DNA of 8,857 nucleotides from RYN-417 sp043745485 (lineage in GTDB: Bacteria > Patescibacteriota > Saccharimonadia > Saccharimonadales > JACDBH01), in NCBI GenBank assembly GCA_043745485.1, contig JAYTSU010000009.1, positions 1 to 8,857 of the forward strand, read 5' to 3'. This document shows positions 1-4,970 of the stretch, one piece after another. The translations under genes and the position numbers were made by a program. Within the stretch, counting starts at the first letter, position 1. Every line of letters begins with the position of its first letter. Under the pieces are notes generated by a model that saw nothing but the letters and a program-made list of their open reading frames with translations, made no database searches and was not told the origin of the DNA.

Positions 1-2
1 TA

Positions 3-122
3 GCAATTTTATGGCTCCTCGGCCTTCTCGGACACATAGGGGGTAGTTTAATTCATCTCATACTAGTAATAGCCGTCATCGTATTTATTTACCACATCAT
101 TACAGGCCGAAAACTAACCTAA
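3..122 (+). CDS. lmo0937-family small membrane protein (3' end only)
   Basis: The window opens inside this gene. The visible 39 codons run in frame from base 3 to a TAA at 120-122. They read as a hydrophobic LLGLLGHIGGSLIHLILV-like stretch, then more aliphatic residues and a short basic tail ending TGRKLT. Small lmo0937-type membrane proteins of about 50 residues have this pattern: a first helix with a Leu-Trp-Leu-Leu-Gly core, a Gly-rich turn, an IHLLLVIAxIV helix and a GRR-like tail. The function of the family is not known. The first few residues lie outside the window, so start and promoter cannot be judged. The family call rests on pattern recognition of a short hydrophobic protein and is moderately sure. 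Confidence 0.65.
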   Translation, partial: AILWLLGLLGHIGGSLIHLILVIAVIVFIYHIITGRKLT

Positions 123-176
123 AACTTTTACATTTGTAGCACTTTAGTAATCTAACCATTTAGTACATTCATGACC

Positions 177-505
177 TTACGAAGGATCGCCGTAAGTTTC
201 TGATTCATCTTCATGCTCGATAGCATTCGTGAAGCTATCTCCCCAACCAAACTCAGACATTGAAATGGTATCTATGGTAATTGAATAAGCAACATAGGGA
301 CCTGCTGATATCTTAGCAATGGGAGGCACGTTATCGTCACCTGTTTGCCGAGCAGCTCGGAGCGTACCATGATAAATGGTTTGGGCAACGGCTGGATCGG
401 CTTCTTCTAATGCAGCTCCCCTTACCTGCACTGCCGACTGGCTCTCTGCATCATAAACAACCAAGATTACCTGGCTTCCCTGGCTAATGTTATGACGCTA
501 TTTTT
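177..505 (-). pseudogene. Pyridoxamine 5'-phosphate oxidase-like protein, N-terminally truncated
   Basis: The minus-strand frame ends at TAA 177-179 and is open back to a TAG near 510. The only usual start is TTG at 464 (95 aa), but codons upstream of it (NISQGSQVI) already look like the family. The core QVILVVYDAESQSAVQVRG, then a helix and a P-P-I-x-K-I-x-x-G-P-Y segment resembles the middle and C-terminal part of FMN-binding split-barrel proteins related to pyridoxamine-phosphate oxidase. Those proteins usually have about 50 more residues at the N-terminus, forming the first barrel strands. Here that part is missing, because the promoter of the next gene begins at once upstream. It is probably a 3' remnant; a short functional protein from TTG cannot be excluded. 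The flavin-fold assignment is inference from sequence pattern. Confidence 0.5.
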
Positions 506-520
506 AAGTTGTAGTATTAT
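492..520 (+). promoter_or_regulatory. Sigma-70-type promoter giving a leaderless start
   Basis: ATGACG at 492-497 (4 of 6 match to TTGACA), a 17-nt spacer and TATTAT at 515-520. The ATG of the following gene starts at 527, about where transcription would begin, and no Shine-Dalgarno sequence is seen. The mRNA would be leaderless. Confidence 0.55.
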
Positions 521-526
521 ATACAT

Positions 527-1003
527 ATGAATTTATGGCACAAATTTAGAAACGGCGCCTATTTCGTTGATATTATCCTTCTTATAGCTGCCGTTATTGC
601 CATGATTGGACTCGCAACTTTTGTGCATTTACACACGTCAAAAGCACCGAATGAAGCTAGCAAAAAAAGCCCACTTGCATACAGTGCCCAACATCTGGAA
701 AATCTAAGCTTTGATGATGGTTCTGGCGCAAGTAATCACTCCAACCGTAGCAAAAGTACACACAACAGCTCAAACGCTTCATCCCAGCTACAATCTGCGA
801 TGGCCACACCTGAAAACGCGTCAATGGCTGTCTCATGTTCAATGAGTTGTGACAATATGCACATCAGCGCTTCATCTGACGGCACAGAAGCTAAAAGTCC
901 CATTAGTGTACAACCGGTAAAAAGCTGTGGCGGACTTAGTGAGCGAGCCGTTAATACCCTAAACATCAGCGATCTGGGCAGCATTGAGTGTCTGTATAAC
1001 TAA
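527..1003 (+). CDS. Single-pass membrane protein with Ser/Asn-rich external region, unknown function
   Basis: This 158-residue protein is not recognised. Residues 1-11 are short and basic, and residues 12-34 form one strongly hydrophobic helix (DIILLIAAVIAMIGLATFV). The rest is polar. Residues 60-125 are rich in Ser, Asn and His and look like a disordered linker. The C-terminal part holds four cysteines (104, 108, 134, 155), and the last stretch, SCGGLSERAVNTLNISDLGS, looks folded. The topology is that of a signal-anchored protein with its C-terminus outside the cell, where the cysteines could pair. The ATG at 527 lacks a Shine-Dalgarno site but lies right after a good -10 box. The next gene has its own promoter, so the two are probably not a simple operon. 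Function is not inferred. Confidence 0.75.
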   Translation: MNLWHKFRNGAYFVDIILLIAAVIAMIGLATFVHLHTSKAPNEASKKSPLAYSAQHLENLSFDDGSGASNHSNRSKSTHNSSNASSQLQSAMATPENASMAVSCSMSCDNMHISASSDGTEAKSPISVQPVKSCGGLSERAVNTLNISDLGSIECLYN

Positions 1004-1013
1004 GTCGCCAGTA

Positions 1014-1042
1014 TAGACTTTTTAGCTCATAAACCTTATGCT
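1014..1042 (+). promoter_or_regulatory. Promoter giving a leaderless start for the frameshift gene
   Basis: TAGACT at 1014-1019, a 17-nt spacer and TATGCT at 1037-1042. The ATG at 1051 is 8 nt further on, at or next to the expected transcription start, and no Shine-Dalgarno sequence precedes it. The arrangement is the same as at 492-527. Confidence 0.45.
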
Positions 1043-1050
1043 ATTACAAT

Positions 1051-1575
1051 ATGGGTACTGAAATAAATAGAGATGTTGCAGCCGCGCCAAATATGCCTTC
1101 TGGCATTGAAGGCGTCGGATTTGTTGCAACCGGCAATACTGTTGTGGTTGAGCCTGGAAGTCTTGATATAGAAGCATACATACCTGAACTAGTCCTCGAT
1201 GAATTCGGGTCATTGCCTGATACCTACATGATGAGAGATTTTGGTATGACAAGTATCGAGGGACGGCAAGAAGTTGAGTTTGGCAAATGGAAGGGTACAG
1301 TAGCACAAATGCTTAATGACCCAGGATGTCCAGTAGGAGCTGTAATCCGTACAGCACACAGAGAGGGCGGCGTTGAAGGTGTCAAGAAAGCTTTTGAAGG
1401 ATTCAAGATGATTGACCCAAAAATAAATATCAATGTCGACCCAAAGACATACAAAGATTACGAAAAGCATGGGTTACAAGACCCAAAAAATAGTATAGCC
1501 GCGGCTAACGAAAAGGTTGTTCCTTCAAAAGTTACCGAGCAAAAAGCTGCTCAAGAACCCGAAAAAAAAAAGTAG
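1051..1575 (+). CDS. Unknown protein; likely N-terminal part of a frameshifted long protein
   Basis: Not recognised. It has 174 residues. Residues 15-125 look like a compact alpha/beta domain with Gly-rich and hydrophobic patches (GIEGVGFVATGNTVVVEPG, then YIPELVLDEFGSLPDTYMM). From about residue 145 it becomes a Lys/Glu/Gln-rich, probably disordered tail. No signal peptide or membrane helix is seen, so it is likely cytoplasmic. The last codons are GAA AAA AAA AAG TAG, part of a run of ten A. The -1 frame is open from 1509 across this point to 2870, and its sequence continues the same Lys/Pro/Glu-rich style. The ORF is therefore probably the front of a protein of about 600 residues made by frameshifting; the TAG would give a short form. 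ATG 1051 is chosen because a -10 box sits just upstream. Confidence 0.7.
   Translation: MGTEINRDVAAAPNMPSGIEGVGFVATGNTVVVEPGSLDIEAYIPELVLDEFGSLPDTYMMRDFGMTSIEGRQEVEFGKWKGTVAQMLNDPGCPVGAVIRTAHREGGVEGVKKAFEGFKMIDPKININVDPKTYKDYEKHGLQDPKNSIAAANEKVVPSKVTEQKAAQEPEKKK
1562..1572 (+). other. A10 run with in-frame A AAA AAG slippery heptamer
   Basis: Ten A at 1562-1571 and a G at 1572. In the frame of the upstream ORF the heptamer at 1566-1572 is A AAA AAG, the same slip site used in E. coli dnaX, with the TAG stop as the very next codon. A -1 slip leads into GTA GTT AAC and the long downstream frame. A run of ten A can also cause RNA polymerase slippage, and one extra A gives the same product. A 6-7 bp hairpin lies at 1600-1619 (ACCTTT / AGAGGT, one G-T pair), farther away than usual stimulators. 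No Shine-Dalgarno-like stimulator is seen upstream. Confidence 0.6.
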
Positions 1576-1619
1576 TTAACACGCCATTAGATAAGCCGCG
1601 ACCTTTACAATTAGAGGTT

Positions 1620-2870
1620 TTGGCAGCTATAAACAAACGGCCTGCAGAACTAGTACAGAAATCTGAAAAGCCAGCAGATAAAAGTCGCTTAAAGGAAAAT
1701 CCTGTACGTGAATATCAGCGACGTGCAGATTCAGCAGCTATTAAACACGCTCTGCATAAAAGCCAGCTAGAAAATGATGTACATCAATTTTCTATAGAAA
1801 AAGTTCCAAAACTAGTGGCTAATAAACAGCCAGATAGACCAAAGCCTGCACACGACAAGCCAAAGAATACTGTTCAAGCTCAGACTATAGAAAGTGTTAT
1901 GTTGCCTAGATTAAAGCCAGTACTGTTAGAGTTAGTAAAAACAGAAAAAAAAGAAGCAACAGTAGCTGCAGAACTGCCAGTAGTTGCCCCTATAATATCG
2001 TCTCCTGAGAAGGAATATTTTCAACCAGTACCTCCACCCCCTATTAGCTTGGAGACTGAAACGGCTATACCTGCAATTAATATAGAAATACAAGCGGCCG
2101 CACCCAAAGAAATTTTCTTGACTCATGAAACTTCTGATATAACCAGCCTGGATGTTAATCAAGAGATTATAAATGAGGTAATATCTGATGAAGAATTGCC
2201 TGCCAGTTTTGATGTTTTAGATGATTCGGATAAAGAAGAACTCTTGAGCGAAATAAGCGTTGAGGCCGTTAAAACAACAGACACAGAGCCGGTGTTTGAG
2301 CCTGAAAAACTGCCTGAGGCAAGCACAGAATACATTCAATTCGCGACACTTTTAGATGTGCCGAATATTCCAGACGCAGCAGATACAGAAACCGTAGCGG
2401 TACTCAAGCATGTTGAAGTAACTCCCCTCCCAATCGTATGTATTGAAGTCATGCAGGCCATACAACTTCTCCAAGCAACAGAGCCAGAACAGGCTAAAGC
2501 CGCCGTGGAGGACTTGCAAAAAATCAGCATCGCCGTGGACAAGGTAATACAACTAAGAGCCAGTGGAAACGAGCTGGCGCCGGATGCCGAAGAAAAGCTA
2601 GAGATATTATGCATTGAGTTATTCAGTCGTTTAGGCTGGGCGCTTGAACCCGAGACGATGAAGGAGTTTATACAGGGTGTCATACTTACCAAGCAAACAG
2701 TGCAGATATTTGCCGCCAAAAAAGCCACTGAAGACGAGCAAGGCACACATGAGATCAAACAAGAACATGATCAAATTTTTGGTGGATTGATCCAAGGCAT
2801 AGAAGATAGCTTAACTCGTGCCATTGGTACGCGCGCTGTCCAAAACTATCAATTTTCCCTTGCAGGCTAA
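1620..2870 (+). CDS. Unknown acidic, largely disordered protein; probable C-terminal part of the frameshift product
   Basis: Not recognised. From TTG 1620 it has 416 residues. Roughly residues 1-270 are rich in Glu, Pro, Lys, Val and Ala and look disordered. Residues about 270-416 are helix-forming (IEVMQAIQLLQATEPEQAKA, then EKLEILCIELFSRLGWALEP) and probably form a folded domain. No membrane segment is seen. The start is doubtful: TTG 1620 has AGAGG only 2 nt upstream, too close for good initiation, and the first in-frame ATG is about 90 codons inside. The frame is open upstream to 1509, and reading from the A10 run gives KKVVNTPLDKPRPLQLEVL as a smooth link. So it is more likely the back of a fused protein of about 605 residues starting at 1051. 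The stop overlaps the stop of the convergent ftsB-like gene by 4 bases. Confidence 0.7.
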   Translation: MAAINKRPAELVQKSEKPADKSRLKENPVREYQRRADSAAIKHALHKSQLENDVHQFSIEKVPKLVANKQPDRPKPAHDKPKNTVQAQTIESVMLPRLKPVLLELVKTEKKEATVAAELPVVAPIISSPEKEYFQPVPPPPISLETETAIPAINIEIQAAAPKEIFLTHETSDITSLDVNQEIINEVISDEELPASFDVLDDSDKEELLSEISVEAVKTTDTEPVFEPEKLPEASTEYIQFATLLDVPNIPDAADTETVAVLKHVEVTPLPIVCIEVMQAIQLLQATEPEQAKAAVEDLQKISIAVDKVIQLRASGNELAPDAEEKLEILCIELFSRLGWALEPETMKEFIQGVILTKQTVQIFAAKKATEDEQGTHEIKQEHDQIFGGLIQGIEDSLTRAIGTRAVQNYQFSLAG

Positions 2871-3313
2871 CTGCGGTGGAATAAGAAATCTATCCAAGCA
2901 TCAAAATTGTGCTGGGTGGAGTTGCCACTTGCCTGTACCGTCTCAGTAATATGGTCGTCAATTGTCTTTGGCTTTGGCAGTTCAACGCTGTGCGCAAGCG
3001 CCACTTCTTTCGGTATAATCAGCAGCTTCTCGCCGGGAGCAGCTTTATTAAAGTGCCGGCGGGCCGTGAGCTCCAGATATTCATTAGTGTTTAAATATTG
3101 GTTTTTAAGCTTAAGATTGTTATTGGCAAGCATTTGGACGTCATTCTTTTGTTGCATTGCCGATATTTGTTTTTGCAGGTCATAGTTTGACTGTACGACA
3201 CTAACACTGCTCCAGGTAACAAGCAGTGCAATAATTCCAAACGCAATCATACCAAGCGATCTGATGTCACTCAGTGATTTAAATAGTTGGTTATTTTTTA
3301 TTTTTTTTATCAT
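2867..3313 (-). CDS. FtsB/DivIC-like septum formation initiator
   Basis: This 148-residue protein has the layout of the FtsB/DivIC family, bitopic division proteins that bridge FtsL and FtsQ/DivIB in the divisome. A short basic cytoplasmic start comes first, then a membrane helix at about 20-40 and a Gln/Asn/Leu-rich coiled coil at about 43-74. The conserved tail follows: NTNEYLELTARRHFNKAAPG (75-94), then EKLLIIP. In the family, (E)YIE..AR...G(Y).PGE..I..P stands at this place. About 45 extra residues follow at the C-terminus, ending in an aromatic patch. It is convergent with the preceding plus-strand gene (stops overlap at 2867-2870) and divergent from whiB. The ATG at 3313 lies 10 nt after an extended -10 box, with at best a weak TAGG as ribosome site. 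FtsB versus DivIC/FtsL-like naming cannot be settled by eye. Confidence 0.8.
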   Translation of the reverse strand: MIKKIKNNQLFKSLSDIRSLGMIAFGIIALLVTWSSVSVVQSNYDLQKQISAMQQKNDVQMLANNNLKLKNQYLNTNEYLELTARRHFNKAAPGEKLLIIPKEVALAHSVELPKPKTIDDHITETVQASGNSTQHNFDAWIDFLFHRS

Positions 3314-3323
3314 GCCTACGCTT

Positions 3324-3332
3324 AGTATAACA
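3324..3332 (-). promoter_or_regulatory. Extended -10 promoter of the ftsB-like gene
   Basis: On the minus strand TGTTATACT (3332 to 3324) is an extended -10 element, TGn plus a 5 of 6 match to TATAAT. No good -35 box is seen, as is common for extended -10 promoters. Transcription would start about 4 nt before the ATG, giving a nearly leaderless mRNA. Confidence 0.5.
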
Positions 3333-3395
3333 AATTATGCATTAACAGATTAATTTGTTGTATTTTATCGTATGATGACCCTATTTTGGTTTAAC

Positions 3396-3423
3396 TATGA
3401 CGTGTAATTTGATAGGCTAAAAT
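3396..3423 (+). promoter_or_regulatory. Possible whiB promoter
   Basis: TATGAC at 3396-3401, a 16-nt spacer and TAAAAT at 3418-3423. This would give a leader of about 50 nt before the whiB ATG. Both boxes are imperfect, and the 168-bp divergent gap is AT-rich enough to contain such matches by chance. Confidence 0.3.
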
Positions 3424-3481
3424 TAAGCGTTTAGTGGTAAGCAGCGTCGCAAGTAATTAACTAACTTGAGGATTCTTTATA

Positions 3482-3850
3482 ATGGCAAACGAACGGGAAT
3501 ATGTGTCTCAAAATCAGTCTATCGACCATAGCCAAGAGGCAGACGATTACGTAAGATGGCAAGAACAAGGTAACTGCCTAGGGGTCGACCCAGATTTGTT
3601 TTTTCCTGAGCGTGGCGCGAGTACTAAAGAGGCTAAGGAAGTATGCATGGGCTGCGTGGTGCGTTTAGAATGCTTAGAATTTGCTTTGGAGACGAATGAG
3701 AAATTTGGTATTTGGGGAGGGCTCAGTGAACGTCAACGACGTAGGTTACGTCGCCAGCGTACGCAGAGTACGAGGACGACCATACCCTACATTGGTGGCG
3801 CTGCAACACACGAAGTCGTCACCGCCGATGCAGACATTGATGAATTCTGA
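3482..3850 (+). CDS. WhiB-family iron-sulfur transcription regulator
   Basis: This 122-residue protein has the full WhiB-like (Wbl) signature. Four cysteines can bind a [4Fe-4S] cluster (Cys32; Cys55-x2-Cys58; Cys64). The turn motif GIWGG stands at 76-80, followed by the basic DNA-contact stretch RQRRRLRRQ at 84-92. Wbl proteins act as redox- or NO-sensing partners of the main sigma factor, best known from Actinobacteria, where they control division and development. The C-terminal 30 residues are polar and acidic. ATG 3482 is set by GAGGA at 3468-3472, 9 nt upstream. It stands alone: divergent from the ftsB-like gene and followed by a tRNA. The neighbouring division gene suggests, but does not prove, a link to division control. 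Its target cannot be read from the sequence. Confidence 0.93.
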   Translation: MANEREYVSQNQSIDHSQEADDYVRWQEQGNCLGVDPDLFFPERGASTKEAKEVCMGCVVRLECLEFALETNEKFGIWGGLSERQRRRLRRQRTQSTRTTIPYIGGAATHEVVTADADIDEF

Positions 3851-3851
3851 T

Positions 3852-3871
3852 ATACTAACCCCTGTTAGTGT
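3852..3871 (+). terminator. Weak hairpin after whiB
   Basis: An 8-bp stem with one G-T pair (core ACTAAC at 3854-3859 with GTTAGT at 3864-3869) and a CCCT loop begins just after the whiB stop. No T run follows, so termination here is uncertain; it may only protect the mRNA end. Confidence 0.35.
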
Positions 3872-3949
3872 GTAACTTCTATAAATATTTATCTATTCCG
3901 ATAAGAATGCTAGAATTTTAATAGAAAACGTCTGAGTGGAGTTACTAGT

Positions 3950-4000
3950 GTTGTCGGTTAAACTTATTTTTGCCGACAGCATCGTAACTTCACCGTTACG
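3950..4000 (+). repeat. Two tandem inverted repeats just upstream of the split tRNA
   Basis: The first has arms GTTGTCGG (3950-3957) and CCGACAGC (3973-3980), 8 pairs with one G-T, around a 15-nt AT-rich loop. The second has arms CGTAAC (3983-3988) and GTTACG (3995-4000) with a 6-nt loop. The second ends 9 nt before the first base of the tRNA. They may be an operator, a 5' leader structure or a terminator for upstream reads; no T run supports termination. Confidence 0.45.
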
Positions 4001-4009
4001 AGCTCATGT

Positions 4010-4043
4010 GGGGGTATAGCTCAGTTGGTTAGAGCAGTCGGCT
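4010..4043 (+). tRNA. tRNA-Ile2 (CAT anticodon), 5' exon
   Basis: Bases 4010-4016 (GGGGGTA) form the 5' acceptor strand and match TACCCCC at 4689-4695. The D arm GCTC...GAGC follows, then anticodon-stem strand GTCGG (4037-4041) and loop bases C32 and T33 (4042-4043). The group I intron begins after T33. With the 3' exon it gives a 77-nt cloverleaf including CCA. Elongator Met also has anticodon CAT, but the loop CTCATAA, the AGAGCAG run and the TTGGTC variable region resemble known bacterial tRNA-Ile2. There C34 is changed to lysidine by TilS so that AUA is read. G1-C72 pairing and the lack of three G-C anticodon-stem pairs rule out the initiator. Confidence 0.9.
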
Positions 4044-4418
4044 CAATTAACAATTTGGCTAAGTCTAGTGTAGGGTTATGTGTTTCGGCGTGACAATTAT
4101 TGCATAGCAATATACACTTCGCGAGTTCTTTAAGAATGGTATCGAGTTTGCGGTTTGATAGTGAACGAGCATCAAGTTGAAACTCTTTTCCGTGCAAGTG
4201 ATGAAATGCAAGTGCAGCAAGATTTGTTGCATATCCGCATTTTGTACATTGTCCACCATGCTGTTTAACAAAGTAGAGTTTACGGTTTAGCCCACGCTTT
4301 TTTGTGCTGGGTATGACTGATGTGCGGAGTTCTTGCATTTAAGTGAGCAAAAATTTCTTTGTTTACCCGAGAGCAAGTTCCCACAAACACTGCAGTTAGA
4401 CGATTTTATCATAACCAT
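4021..4418 (-). pseudogene. HNH homing endonuclease, antisense in the intron, split by a -1 frame change
   Basis: The intact frame from ATG 4338 (105 aa) holds the HNH nuclease: CTKC (Cys31/34), FHHLHG (His46-47), CNNCHAETH (Cys79/82, His83, His87). A second minus-strand frame from ATG 4418 or 4412 to TAA 4287 encodes a zinc finger, CSVC (Cys9/12) and Cys24-x3-Cys28, then QSYPAQK. Relatives as I recall them carry such a finger directly before the KRGxNRK stretch. Joining the frames at an A6 run by a -1 slip (or one extra A) gives PAQKKRGLNRK and a 132-residue protein. So ATG 4338 is probably not the true start. The last codons and TGA (4021-4023) lie in the tRNA 5' exon. The enzyme would cut intron-less tRNA genes and drive homing. 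The break may be decay, slippage or a sequencing error. Confidence 0.8.
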
Positions 4419-4656
4419 ATTATATACTAGATATGTCAATAAATTATAGGGCTGCTTACACGGGCAACCGGTAAGTATATCCTGTCAAATTCGGGGAAAC
4501 CTCTACTTGTAAAAGAGTGTGGCAATCCCGAGCCAAGTCCGTTTTAAAAACGGAAAGGTGTAGAGACTGAATGGCAGGTATCCATTTATAATTGATGGAT
4601 AAAGAGACAGTCCAGACTACAAACTCGAAAGAGGCAACGAAAGCTGTAGTAGTAAG
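4044..4656 (+). ncRNA. Group I self-splicing intron (Azoarcus-like, IC3 type) in tRNA anticodon loop
   Basis: A 613-nt intron between T33 and C34. The exon ends in T and the intron in G, as group I introns require. Guide GGCTG (4450-4454) pairs with exon end CGGCT (P1, with the splice-site U-G pair). P2 is CTTAC/GTAAG (4455-4475) with a GCAA tetraloop. P3 is CCTGTC (4481-4486) with GGCAGG (4573-4578). P4 is TCGGG (4491-4495) with CCCGA (4527-4531). P6a is TCCGTT/AACGGA (4538-4554). P7 is GACTG (4565-4569) with CAGTC (4608-4612). P8 is TATCCAT (4579-4585) with ATGGATA (4595-4601). P9 has outer arms ACTACA (4616-4621) and TGTAGT (4645-4650) around CTC-GAAA-GAG. The core (TCAAATTCGG, AAGGTGTAGAGACT, AGTCCAG) closely resembles the Azoarcus tRNA-Ile intron as I remember it. 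About 400 nt between splice site and guide form a giant P1 loop carrying an antisense HNH gene. Confidence 0.93.
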
Positions 4657-4699
4657 CATAACTGATTGGTCCTTGGTTCAAGTCCAAGTACCCCCACCA
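4657..4699 (+). tRNA. tRNA-Ile2 (CAT anticodon), 3' exon
   Basis: CAT at 4657-4659 is the anticodon. A37 and A38 follow, then stem strand CTGAT (4662-4666), variable bases TGGTC (4667-4671), T arm CTTGG-TTCAAGT-CCAAG (4672-4688), acceptor TACCCCC (4689-4695), A73 and an encoded CCA (4697-4699). The TTCAAGTCCA T-loop region is that of many tRNA-Ile2 genes. A working tRNA needs intron removal; otherwise the anticodon loop is destroyed. Confidence 0.9.
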
Positions 4700-4798
4700 C
4701 AAGATCGTCAAACGACAAGAAAACTCTGAGGTGTGATATATTACAGCCTATTCTGCATAAATAACACATAGTGTAGTTACTAATCATTAGGAGTTACC

Positions 4799-4909
4799 AT
4801 GACTAAAACAGATTGGGCCAAGAAAGCAAAAGAAGAATTTGACGCAATGCCCGCACAATACCAGATGGACTGGGAAGAACTCAGAGACATTGTAGAGAAG
4901 AACAGATAG
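4799..4909 (+). CDS. 36-residue polar protein, unknown function
   Basis: ATG 4799 to TAG 4907-4909 encodes a 36-residue peptide beginning MTKTDWAKKAKEEFDAMPAQ and ending in a charged helical stretch. AGGAG at 4789-4793 stands 5 nt upstream, and a strong terminator starts 17 nt after the stop. Both make this a believable gene in spite of its size. The peptide is charged and helix-prone, with two Trp and no membrane segment or cysteine. It follows the tRNA by 99 bp. It could be a small regulatory or binding protein, but nothing seen assigns a role. Confidence 0.65.
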   Translation: MTKTDWAKKAKEEFDAMPAQYQMDWEELRDIVEKNR

Positions 4910-4925
4910 TTATAACAGCAAATTT

Positions 4926-4956
4926 AAAAGGCGCCCAGATACGAGCGCCTTTTTTT
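4926..4956. terminator. Bidirectional rho-independent terminator
   Basis: Arms AAAAGGCGC (4926-4934) and GCGCCTTTT (4945-4953) surround a 10-nt loop, and the plus strand ends in seven T (4950-4956). It closes the 36-aa gene on the plus strand. The minus-strand copy ends in TTTT and is placed 14 bp after the stop of the secreted-protein gene. Confidence 0.9.
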
Positions 4957-4970
4957 AATATTTTTATTTC

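Noticed and set aside
736..984. Minus-strand open frames opposite the 527-1003 gene
   Set aside because: No ribosome site or promoter; the plus-strand gene has a promoter, a membrane helix and a coherent layout.
3482..3850. Alternative genetic code (TGA as Gly, SR1/Gracilibacteria)
   Set aside because: TGA works as the normal stop of whiB and of the HNH frame, and no conserved domain is interrupted by TGA.
4055..4063. Alternative intron guide sequence TTGGCTAAG close to the 5' splice site
   Set aside because: It gives only four pairs with the exon and is not followed by P2; GGCTG at 4450-4454 gives five pairs and stands directly before P2.
4419..4439. TTGACA and TATAAT on the minus strand upstream of the HNH gene
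   Set aside because: The boxes are only 9 nt apart, far from the 16-18 nt needed, so they are not a usable promoter pair.
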